Source: Ziziphus jujuba (taxonomy: Eukaryota; Streptophyta; Magnoliopsida; Rosales; Rhamnaceae). Taken from it: a DNA stretch of 64,000 bases. A program made the position numbers and the translations under genes. Below are positions 23,247-35,400 of this stretch, piece by piece. The stretch lies in assembly GCF_031755915.1 (NCBI RefSeq), contig NC_083388.1:17361001-17425000 (forward strand). The letters run 5' to 3'. The notes beneath the pieces are model-generated. The model saw nothing but the letters and a program-made list of their open reading frames with translations. It was not told the DNA's origin and did not search any database. Numbering within the stretch: position 1 is the stretch's first letter; each line of letters opens with the position of its first letter.

Positions 23247-26120
23247 CTATTACAGAGTAATCCCTTTAAATTTTATAGGTTTATATTATAATTATATACG
23301 ACTAAAAAGAGGTTAGTGAGGATGGAAAAATTTGCAAGTTGTGGTTATGTGACTGATCTAGCATTTTGTACAGAGGCTTGTTTTCGATTAAAGAAGCTTA
23401 TCCAAAGTTTTTAACTCAGTGGGAGAGAAGTGAAAATGAGAGGGAGCTTGTTTTAGGCTTCTCTGCTCAGCATTTTGTGTGGGGTTTATCTCTTTTTTTT
23501 TTTTTTTTTTTTCCCTTTCACATTTTAGTTTTGCTCCATGATGTGAAAGGGTTGTAGGGTAGGCTTGGTTTTTTGCCAAAATTGTTGTGGGATGTAAAAT
23601 GTAACTCTGAATCTAGTTCAGTAAGAGTTTTTGTGTGTGTGTGTGTGTGTGTATGTGTGTGTGTGAGTATGATGTTGAAAGAGAGAGACAGATAGATAGA
23701 AAGATTGATCACCCAAAAAAAAAAAAAAAAAAACAAATTAAGGTGATGGGTATGGAGTTGTTGGGGTTTGGAAGATGGGTGAGGCCAACAACCAGAAGGT
23801 TTTTTAGAAGAGCCCTGTCTGTAGGGTTTGAGTGGTTCCCACAAATCAGAATCAGGATCTGCTGCTGGTGTGATGTATGATTATCTTTAAGTCTTTGAGG
23901 GTGGTAGTGTTGATTATTTTAAGTCTAATCGTATGTTTTTCTCAAAAAATCATTTCCCCCTCTTTATTTATAATACTAATTCACTCTAGAGGGTCTTTAT
24001 TTAATTTAATCTTTGTCCCCACTCACACTTTGCTTATACTTATTTATTGCCTTAAACCTTTTATCACTCTAAAGGTGGAGCAAAATAATGCAAATGGAAA
24101 TGGTATCCAATTTTCCAATCCCATTGCAATATTGGAATGCATTGCGTTGACTAGCTTTTTTATCAGCATAAACCTTCTCCAATTGAAATTGAGCTTTTTA
24201 TTTGTCCATCCTCTTTACATATTTCACACCTTGAAGCCGAAAAACATTGACAAAATTTGATGATTCTTTTGGCCTCCCATTATCATAATCATGGTGCTTC
24301 AAATTTTGAGAAATAATTTATTTGTATTTGCTCAAATGCCCACAATCAGATTTGAATATTTCTGATGGAGGCAGAGAATCTCTAAAGGCTGTAGGTGAAC
24401 TTTTTGGTTATTGGTTGCTTTGCTCTTATAGACCCACTATTTGAGTCCTACGCCTCCTACAATATTTGCCATGTCCACAACAGTCAACACCAATATATAA
24501 ACACATACTCGATAAAGGTTTTGACAAAAACTAGGTTTGAGTGGGTAATAAAGATTAAAAAGAAAGAAGAAGAAAAAACAGATAGAAAAATCAAGAAAAT
24601 GAGGAAACAAGGAAATCAATTTTCTAGAAGTGACTGAACAACAACCCCAAAAGTCCAAAATACAAATACTACTCGAGAGAGGTGAGTTGAAAGAACTGGC
24701 AAGTCACTTATGGACAAGTACATGCGAGAGCTAGTAATACCCTCTTCAAAGATGGGCCTCAGCCACCACCATAGGATCTGGTATGGATCTGATAGATCGT
24801 TACCTAAATTTGTCAATGTGTTCATTGCCCCGCACCATGTGATGTGAGTTATTGAGGGGTATTCACCTAAAAAAAAAATAACAAAGAGATGTTGAGAGGT
24901 AGACTGACTGTACGTTTCGTAGGTATTTACTCAATTCCCCACATCAACAAAACAAAACCCAAAATAATTATAATAATAACAAAAAGAAAAATACTTTGGA
25001 TAAAATACATTTTGCCCTCTAACCTGTATTTTGTATTTTGTCTCTAAACTTTAAAAATTTTCCTAAAAGTATTATCTTTATGTCACTTTGGTTCTACCCA
25101 TAACCAACAATTGGAATGTTAACAAATGAGTCATGCTTCATTTATTATGGTAAAAGCATATAAAATTTTATTTTTTATAAGTTTAAATTTTTAGAAAAAT
25201 GATTAAGTTATCAAGTTCGGATTCAAATCTATTACATGTGAATAGAAAATACTAAAATGTATAATAATTCACTTTTTATAGACTTGAGTTTTTAGAAAAA
25301 GTAATTCCCTAACTTATTGTTTGTAACACTTGGCCCCAAAATTATCACATTTTTGACATTTTATTCCACCAACAAAATAAAATCTTTGCAAATTCCTTTT
25401 AATTTCTGCTATTAATTTTTAAAGTTCGTTATCAAACAAGCTACAATTGGCATAAAAACAATATCTCAGAAAGCAAAATGACAATTTCCAAAGTTTAGAA
25501 GGTAAAGTGAAAAATATTTAATGATTAGGGGGGGAGAAAAGTGTATTTTGCCCATATGGTTATAAGTAAGTAGCTCAAACCGGTTTCATGAATGAATATG
25601 AAAACCAAAGCAAAATAGAATATTTAGGAGGGAGAAAAAAAAAAAAAAAAAAAAAGAAAACCAATGAGAATAGCTTATTGGGTCCACACGGCAGAGGGAG
25701 GGAAAGAGGAGGATCTTTAGGTTGGATGGTGACACCTTGACCAAAAGATCTTTTTGGTTCAATGGGATTGGACATTACCAAAACGTCTCTTTCAACTCTC
25801 TATGCTCAACTTACTACTTCTACTACAACTCTATTTCACTTCACATGCCTCTCCCTCTCCCTCCGCCTCTGCCCATGTTCTTCTTTCATGTTGTTGAAGA
25901 CTTTCTAAATTAGACTTTTTTCACATTAATTATGTGGCCTCAGCCTCCAATTAATGTGACATGGAGAGTAAGAGTTCTAAATCAAAATTATTAGGCCTAT
26001 TCCCATCTAATGATGGAAAAAACCAAAACGAACTTAAATGTTATGATTCAATGACCCCTAAAAAGTGTGATCATTTTTTTTTAGTTGAAATAGTAGTAAA
26101 TGAAGACTATGAGAAAGGCC
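23247..26120. other. intergenic region downstream of DUF1635
   Basis: The first few hundred bases probably hold the 3' UTR of the DUF1635 gene. A GT microsatellite (23632-23666) and an A tract near 23716 follow. Frames at 23877-24260 and 24395-24637 have no domain. Around 24999-25555 the phrase ACATTTTGCCC and a later GTATTTTGCCC bracket AT-rich DNA that resembles a decayed repeat. Nothing else is recognisable. Confidence 0.6.
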
Positions 26121-28422
26121 TGCCGTGCCTTTTAGGAATAACTACAATATACCGAAACCTTAACCAAGAAATCCGTATCATGTGGTAAATGACTTGTATG
26201 GATGGACCAAAACCAAATGATTTTTTGGAAAAGTTGCCAAGATATATAGTATATTATAAGCATAGTTGGAAGGTTTTTTCCTGTTGTTTTGGTCAATTCT
26301 GCCGTGAAACAAACAAAGAAAGGAAAAAAAACAAAAAAAAAAAACAAAAAAATCCCTGCAAGGGGAATGAACTTTGTAAGATCTCTATGTATGGGTTATG
26401 AGACTTTTTTTGTACGTATAGACTGTGACAACATGGTAATCAATTTGTTTTGGATGTTTATATTATACCTTTCATATTTGATTGTGCTTTTTGGAAGATA
26501 TGAATCTCACCATGACACTTGCTTAATTTGAAATAGTCTAATATCTAAGTATAAAAGCAGTAAAACAAAATAGAAAACAAGAATACACACAAGACTTATA
26601 GTGGTTCATCTTCAATGGAAGATGAACATACACAATATAGTCTCACTTTTTTCTCTTTCTGAAAAAGGGATGTCTCGTATTTTCTATATAGCCAAATACT
26701 AGGCACCACTTACAAAACAAAAAAGCCTAAACTACCCTAAATATATAAATTTGGGCAGCTCGATCCCGTACATCGTCTGTTCAGCTCAATAATGATCAAG
26801 GGGTTTACAATTAAAACAATAGGAAATTCAGGCTCCACACGATTTGGCAAAAATTTCTTTTTACATAATTGAAGCATGTTTTTGGCGTAGATACAACCTA
26901 AGAGAAACTGTCCACATTCTTTTATATGTAAAGCTTTTGGTTTAAATAATTCTATTGATTAAAAAAAAAAAAAGTTTAGATGTTATTGTGAAATTGATTG
27001 TGGCTTCATGTCTATTTTTATATCTTTTTTGTTTCCAATTATCTAGTTTCATGTTACCAAATAATATAATATACCATTTTGGTTACAAAATATTAAATAT
27101 GTTTAGAATGTTTAGTTGTAAACTAATACACATTTCTAACGATGAGGTCTCAATCGAACTGGTAAATGCCATGCTTTTTTATCTATATTTATTCAGGTTG
27201 GAATATGACAGAACGCCAATGTATATAATTATTAAAAAAATATATTTATATAAATTTCTAAAACAATATGTCAAATGACTTGAGTTATTCTTGTCGCTAT
27301 TTTATTTTTTCCAAACGAAGAAAATGGATAAAATTCACTTACCAGTTGCCTTTTTTTGGGATGTTAGTCGTCAATTACTTTGCAACTTCAAATGTAGGAA
27401 CTTTAACCTCAAATTTTAAAAATATTATGTTTGTATAAAAAAAAAAACTTTTAAAAATATATGTCATTTATTATAATTATTTTTAGAAAAAAAAAAAATA
27501 CTATATCATATCATTAGTTACAAATTGTATGATCAAGATTTACTCCTATGTCCGAACCAAGGCACATTATTTTATTTTACTTTATTTTTTTGACATGTCT
27601 AATAAGCTCTTTTCCTCGAATGTATACAACGATTTTTTTGTTTTTGTTTTTGTCTTTGGGTCCAAATACCGATACATAATTCTACCCCAACCCCACCCAA
27701 CCCGTGAGTCGAACGCATGAATATACAGGGAAGTTTGATGGCTATCTTTATCATCAACTTTTCAAAGTAATGTTTTACAAAAAGAAAATGAAAATTTTTA
27801 AAGTACTCGTCATGGTGCATTTGCTGATAACATATGGGCCAGCAGCGCGGAATCGGAGCTGATATGTAATGGATCCAACTGACTTTGTCGGGCCGATATG
27901 TATGTGGATGTAACAAGATGTTCATTTTTCTTTGTACGGCTGTGTATTTTATAATTATTTTAAAGAAATTATATAATATGCATCTGAAATTAAAAAAATG
28001 CTTGAGATAACAAATAAATCTATATCAAGATATATATTTAATTTTATTTGTCAATATTTAATATTTAATAAAATATTAAAATACGACGTTTTATGTATAT
28101 ATATATATATATATATATTGGCGAATGTACTTATGCATTAGTTGTCTTAAATTATTCATTTAAATCCACAAATGTATATTTTGATTAAAAAAATTTCTTA
28201 TACCGTTGGATAATTCATAGGCTTGACTTAAATTAAATAGCGTTAGTTGTCGTTTACATTATCTATTAGATTATGTTAGAAGCTGATGAACGGCTTAGAT
28301 GTTAGATTATAATACTTAAAGAAAATGATAAAAACAATGAGAGGAAAACAAAGAGAGAATAAAAGTCCATCAACAGCAATGCTGGTCTTTAGACACTTTA
28401 CACACATCAGCATCTTTAAATT

Positions 28423-28459
<37 letters not shown>

Positions 28460-28560
28460 GGAAAGACATATAAAATATAAATTGGTTATATATTTTAACA
28501 TCAAGTAAAAGTAGAGATTTTACAACTTAAACAGCATACATAAGATAATGCCAAATCTCA
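26121..28560. repeat. segmental tandem duplication, copy A (downstream of LIG1)
   Basis: This block is collinear with copy B at 28637-30979. Matching landmarks in order: TGCCGTGCC at 26121 and 28637; TTCCTGTTGTTTTGGTCAAT at 26278 and 28782; GGGAATGAACTTTGTAAGAT at 26360 and 28851; CATATAGCCAAATACTAG at about 26685 and 29797; CGAAGAAAATGGATAAAATT near 27316 and 30037; the GAGCTGATATGTA-like motif near 27857 and 30379; AGAGAATAAAAGTC near 28353 and 30701; and ATAAAATATAAATTGGTT near 28470 and 30889. Copy A retains only a few bases of the LIG1 last exon (about 28407-28412) and a matching 3' flank; the rest of that exon, including the stop, is deleted and replaced by a TA repeat. Confidence 0.8.
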
Positions 28561-28636
28561 AAGTTTTTTTTATCAAAATAAAATGATATCCTTCCTATTT
28601 CACTTTGATCTCCAGTACTTTTTTACAACAATGTTA

Positions 28637-30979
28637 TGCCGTGCCTGGTAGAAATAGCTACAATATACGGAAACACAAAACCTAAGAAATCCGTATTCTG
28701 TGATGAATGAGTTGTATGGACCAAATGGTATTTGGAAAAGTTGCAGAGAGTATACATCACAAGCATACTTGGAAGTCTTTTCCTGTTGTTTTGGTCAATT
28801 CTGCCGTAGAACAATATATATATATATATATATATATTAAACTCTGCAAAGGGAATGAACTTTGTAAGATCTATGTGTGGGTTATGAGACTTTTTTGTAT
28901 GTAGAGTGTAGACCGAGGCAACTTTGTAATCAATTCGTTTTTTATATTTATACCTTCCATATTTGATTGTGATTTTTGGAAAATAAGAATCTAACCCTCG
29001 ACACTTATATAATTTTTAAGAGTAAAATCTAACCGAAAGCAATAAAATAAAGCGGAAAACAAGAATACACAAGATGTATAGTGAGTCATTTTAATGTAAG
29101 AGCTACATTTACTCAATCTCACCGTCCCGTCCACAATTTGAGGGCAGTGATCAAATCTACCCACAATGTTTTCATAAATATGAAAAGTATTCAAAAGTTT
29201 GTTTGTGTGGACATAATTACTCTTAAATATAAAAAAAAAAAACTAATCCTAAGTCGTTCATAACTTTCCTCCATAGTTATTCCTTTTTTTATTATTTTTA
29301 TTTGTTGGTTTTTCCTTTCAGCATCAAGAATTTTTAAGACCCCAACAAGTTTGAATCAACCTAATCATCTTTGTCATTTTTAAAATAGATACTTACAAAA
29401 ACATTTGTTAATTAATTAATATCAAGTGGCAAGTGGTTTTCTCCTCCATCTTTCTCTCAAAAGTCTTATTTGATTTTAATTGACTTCTACCAAATGGTTT
29501 TCTTCTCCCGCCATGCATTTAGAAAATTTTTTTTCCCTCTTTTTATTTACTTGTTTTCTTCATCCGTATAGAAAACGGGTGTTTATGTCCATGTAACCCC
29601 AAATTTGGTTTTTACCCCAAAAAAAAAAAAAAAAAAGGCTAAATTCTAAACTTTTTTAAAAACATGAATATTTATGGTTAAAGCTTCTATTGAATGGTCA
29701 GTTTACCAAAAAACTCTATCTCATAACAAGTCAACACACAAGATAATCTCACTCTTCTTTCCTCCTGGAAAAGGAATGTAATGTAATTTTTTTTTCATAT
29801 AGCCAAATACTAGGGCACCACTACATATTACCTAGTTATAGAATATGTGAGTATTTGGTGACAAAATACTGACATGCCTAAATAAAAAAAAAAAAAAAAA
29901 TTGATTGTATGAAAATTCAATATTTTAACCTCGAAACAGATTTCACCATTTTTAATGGAACTGTCCTAACATAAAAAATCTATATCACTAAATTCTCAAA
30001 TGTCTTGAGTTATTAATTCCCCTATTTCTTTCCCAACGAAGAAAATGGATAAAATTCAGTTGTCAATTACTTTGCAACTACAAGTATAGGATAATATTTA
30101 AAGAATTTTAAACTCAAACTTTTAATAGGGATATTTGCCATACGTTTATATTGTTAATGCATGCAACAGTTCCCTTTTTTTTTTTCTTTTTTTCTTTTTT
30201 TAAATGGACATGCCAATAAGCTATCCTCCTCAAAATGTACACGCTGAAATTTAATGTCTCTCGATTATGGATATTTAAAATAATAATTTTAAAAAAGAAT
30301 TAAAAAAAAAGAAAAAAGTGTTCAAATACTTGATCTAGTGCAGTTCCTGGTAAGATATGGGCCGATAGCAAAGAAATGAAGCTGATATGTATCGTATCCA
30401 AGGGGCCGTTTGTCGGGCCCAAATGCTTGTCAATGGAACATGACAGTTTTTAATTTATAATTATATTAAATAAATCCCATCTATTAGACCGTCGGAGAAA
30501 AAAATTATTTAATTAATTAAAACATTTTTTTTAATCCACGAACGTATATTTTAATTAGAAAAAATCAAACTCAAGTTAGATAGCATTGTTTATCATTTGC
30601 ATTATCGAATGGATCAAGTTAAAAAAAGAAAAAAAGAAAAAAAAGAAGAAAAAAAAGGGAGACAGGTTAGGTTAAAAGTTAATAAAAGTAAAAAACAAGG
30701 AGAGAATAAAAGTCTTATCAATAACACTGCTGGTGTTTAGACACTTTTATACAGAGAGAACATCTCCAGAAATGAACGAAACATCACTCAATCAATATCT
30801 TCATTGTCATCTTGATTTTTGGATTGGTTGTGACTTTGAGCAGCATACATATCAGCAACCTAAAATTGAGATTTATATGCATAGACAAATAAAATATAAA
30901 TTGGTTAAATATTTTTTCAATCAAGTAAAAAATAGAGATTTTACAACTTCAGAGCATACATAAGATATTGCCACATCTT
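28637..30979. repeat. LIG1: segmental tandem duplication, copy B (contains LIG1 exon 17)
   Basis: This is the partner of copy A. It includes the functional last exon of DNA ligase 1 (30788-30859, minus strand) and about 2.1 kb of downstream flank. It has an extra roughly 600 bp (about 29090-29690) not seen in copy A, while copy A has extra sequence around 26740-27290. Divergence by eye is substantial with many indels, so the duplication is not recent. Confidence 0.8.
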
Positions 30980-32449
30980 TGAGTAATTAATCTGGAATAA
31001 AACAACAATACAAAAAGTTTAACATCAGGATGCAAGATTCACAGTTTTAACAAAATTTTGGGCGATATTTCTAGATTTAAAAAGTAAAAGGTTCAGTTTA
31101 TAATGTCTTTAGAGTAATGATAATTCTACTGAATATCTATGTGTCTGATAATACTTTCAAACAAAAGAAAAATATGATATTGAGAGAATATCTTCCAAAA
31201 AACTTGGACATGAAAGGTTCAGAAATAAGAAATTAAATGGCCGGTCAGCATAATTCACCTGTTCAGATGATGATGCTTGCTCTGGAGTCTTGTCTTCCCG
31301 AACACGAAGAAGACGTGGGAATCGAAGGGAAATACCCTAATCACAAGTATAAATTGGATTAAGATGAATTTGCACTTTACAAGTTGATTAAAAGCAGAAT
31401 TTAAATAGGAAAAAATATACACTTTCTCGCACCCTACAAATTGATTAGAAGCAGAATTTAAATAGAAAAAAAACAATATAGCACTTCAAATAGAGATAAA
31501 GACCAAGTAAAACCTTATCAGGATCTACTATGCCAACTGCAGCGCGATGAACAGGGCTAATAGTCAAGTCTGCAGCTTTCACCTCCCAAACCTGAAAGAG
31601 CGTGATACCATGAAATAAAAATGAAAGCTCTACTTCAAGGAGTTGATAGAAGTATGATCCTATCAAATAATTTGAAAACTTCAGCCTCTTCTCAACCTCT
31701 TGGCAATCAGTGTTGTAAAACTAAATATTTACTCGGAGGAAAATTTGACAATGGAGGGGAATAGACCACTTAAAAAATAAAAATAAAAATAAAGAAGGGA
31801 AACTGCTCTCTTCCTTCAGGTGCAGAGAAGTAATAATAGCTAATATCTGTTCCCCAATCAGTTGCCATTGCAATTCAAGAAAAGCAATTTGAAAACAAAC
31901 ATAGACAGCAGGGAGTAGAAGATGAAATAATAAGAGCACAGCAAGCAATCAAGAAGACGGTAATTGTTACCTCAGTGGGTTCAAACCACACATCTGGAGT
32001 AATGGTCTCTGCACACCGATAGTATGACTGCAATCATGAGAATTTTGAATTAACAGTTAAAATAACGCACAGAATCACAGACACATACACATCTCCTGTA
32101 TTGGATCAGAGAAATAGGAGAAAAGCAAACCTTTGGTTTAGGAATCACTTTAGAGCGAAGGCTAGCAGAACGTTCTTCAAGCACTGCTTCAGAAAATCCA
32201 GTGCCTATCCATCAGAAAAATGAATCAGGCAGAAGAATCATCCATATGTAAAGAGACTTAACAACCATTTAGAAGTTACAGACAACCATGTGCATGCATT
32301 ATACTCACCTATTTTACAAATGCTTTGAAACTCTTCGTTATTGCTGTCATAACAAGCAAGAAGAAAAGCACCGTAGACACCTAAAAATTAAACTTAAGTA
32401 AGACCACTGCTAGATGAGAAAAATAGAATATAAATAGAATGGCTCAGGC

Positions 32450-32487
<38 letters not shown>

Positions 32488-35400
32488 TGTAAAAAGACCA
32501 AAGAAGTTAACTATAATATCCCAGAAAAAACCAAGCTTTTTAATAATTAAATGTGAGATTAACAAAGAATTACATAAGCAAGTGATCAATTTAGTTAAAT
32601 GAAAAGATTTCTAGGCTATAGTTACCTGTACGTTTTCCCCGGCCATGAAAAGCTGCAATAGGTACCAAATCCAGTGAATCCCCAATACTGCATAAATCCA
32701 TGAATAAATAAACAGAAACTATAAAGCTTAATCAGGACATTGATGAAAAGAAAAGAATTTTGTGACCAACCTATCCATGTAGTCTTTCTTCAATTTCAGC
32801 CAGTTCATTGACCGCTTGGAAGGCTCATATGTAGCATCTTTATTCAAAGTCTTGATAATCAAACCCTCACAACTGTAAATTAGGATCAACAAAGATTATA
32901 AATAGTGCAATAAATCGATGATAAAGTTTTTGGGAAAAAAATAATAACTGTACATTAAGATGCAACTAGCAGTGAAAAATTAATTACAAATATTCTAAAG
33001 TAAATGTAATTCAGAGAAACTAATGCAAACAACAAAAATTGGTCTGTGGTTCTCATCATTGGTGAAAAGCACTTCTACACAATTAGCATCACTTATGCGA
33101 TCCAAATGCACCATTACCATATTTACACAATTAAAATTGTTTCAACCAATACATCATGTTTGGAATAACATCTTCCTTTTTTTTTTTTTTTTTTTTTAAA
33201 AAAAAAGCTGTAGGCCTAACCACCTGGACTTGGGGGTAAACAGAAGAGGTCATTGCCATCTGGGCCGTCATCAAGGGCACTAGATAACTAATTTACCAAT
33301 AGCTAAAAAGTGAATACCTTGCATCAACAGCAGCATCAAGAAACTTCTGTATTTCATCAATATCATTAGATGTTATTGCTGTAGCAAACTGAAAATATCC
33401 AGCTTCTTCCTCAAAAGACTCATAAAGACACTGCACAAGGCAAAAGATGCACCAGTTAGAATGCATTAAGTTTCACTAATTTTAGAATGCTATACAAACC
33501 CAGCAGACTAATACAATCAGCATATAATAAGGAGATAAATATTCAAAAACATGCAATCCACAATGAGAAAATTAAATAAAATAACTTATGCTTGTAATGT
33601 AGTTCTTGCAATCAACAATTTTTACTACAAAACGACAGAAAAATAGCATAAAAATTCTTAAATATAATAGAGTAAAGACAAAATAGGCTCACCTCTCTAC
33701 GAACTTTGAGTTCTTCCTGAATAAGTGGTCGACCATTATGATACAACATATCAAATGCGTATATGCAAACATCAACCTTGATCTCACCCATAACCACATT
33801 TTTCCGAGCTCGAGTACTGAGTATCTGCTAAGAAGTCCTTGTAAAATATACATTCTATATCAATCCAATAACTGTATATCAGCTACCACTGAAGGAATGT
33901 ATTAGTAAAATTAATCTAAAGCAAAGGAACGAATGCAATGATACTTTCAGCACAATCCAAAAGCAGAAAATTAGTATAGAATATAGCATATAGCATATAC
34001 CGAACTTAGGATAAGGTGCAAATTACATATACCTAAAATAATGGCTGGCAATCTTTTTCATAAAGGCATTTTTGTTCCTATATTATAGCCTTTAATAAAT
34101 TTGGAGGCACCAGAGAACTGTGCAGTTGACCCAAAACACATGTAACATGGTGCAAAGTCAATGTTTGTCGGTAAAAGAGTTTGATAAAAGACTGTAGATG
34201 TATCTAAATCTACTATGTAATAGATATAAAATAATAGGCAGTGTAAGACACGTACTTATAAAGAAATATAAAGTGGATGTGAAAAAGATAACCTGAAAGG
34301 GCAGAATTTTCTGTTTTTCACGGTCATAAGCAACCAGTTCACAATCCAAAACAAATGAGCTTACAGATGACTTCTTTAACCTGCAAGCTGACTGAAAATG
34401 TTAAAAAACAAAGCTGAGACAATCACTAGCAAGCTGATAGTGTTCCGATATAAGATGAATGTTGCAAAGTATAGAGCCCTTAGGAAAAAAGCTGAAACAA
34501 AAAATATACAAGAGCATGAGTCTTAACATATAGACAAAACACATGCATGCACCACAAAATTAAGTTAGACATTCACTCGAATCTGCACTTTGGAATTAAG
34601 TGTAAATGTGTTTTTATGAAAACTTTAATTGTTAGCATTTTAATATTTTACTTTACAGTGTATTAATATTTTATGCAACCTAGTCACACTAACGATGATA
34701 AATAGCACAACAAAAAACCCAGAAGCATTGTGAAGTTGAAGTAACAAAAACATGATTCCATAACAAGATAACGTCCATATGACTTTGTTCTAGATAAGTG
34801 ATGCGTATTCTGGATCTACTGTAAATAACAAATTCTGTCAGGAAGTCTCACACATATAATCAAATATAGATGACATAGATAATTATGAAAAAAGTCTACC
34901 TTGAAACTGCAGCAACAACATCAGGAAACTTTCCAGTATTTCGTTCAGCATTTCTACTATATATCTCAACTGAACCATTCTCCAAATAATGTATCTATAA
35001 GGAACGAGCAAGTTATGGCTCACAATATATCACAAGCATGACAAATTTACCAATTGCAGTTAACTAGGTAATATCACCTGAGCACGTTCTCCATCATATT
35101 TGTATTCACAGGTATATTCTGTGTCCTGGAATTTTTGTACAATCTCAGATACCCCCTTAGTTGGCTTTGCTAGCATAGGTCCAACAGGGACACCTGGAGT
35201 AAAGCTACAAGTCTTCTGAAGATCCCATATACCATTACTCAGAAGGGCAGGAACAACTTTATCATATACTGGAAGCACGGAGTACACTTGTTTAACAATC
35301 TTTACAGCCTGATGTAGAACACAGTTACATAGTGCGTGTTAGGAGAATACAAATTAAGAAAATAACATGCACGAAGCACTAGGTAGTTTAGCTGAAACTA

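Noticed and set aside
24999..25555. Possible repeat element bracketed by TATTTTGCCC-like phrases
   Set aside because: The phrases are direct rather than inverted, ends cannot be defined and no target duplication was found.
30733..30963. 76-codon plus-strand frame across the end of LIG1
   Set aside because: It is antisense to the last ligase exon, whose minus-strand frame fits the family.
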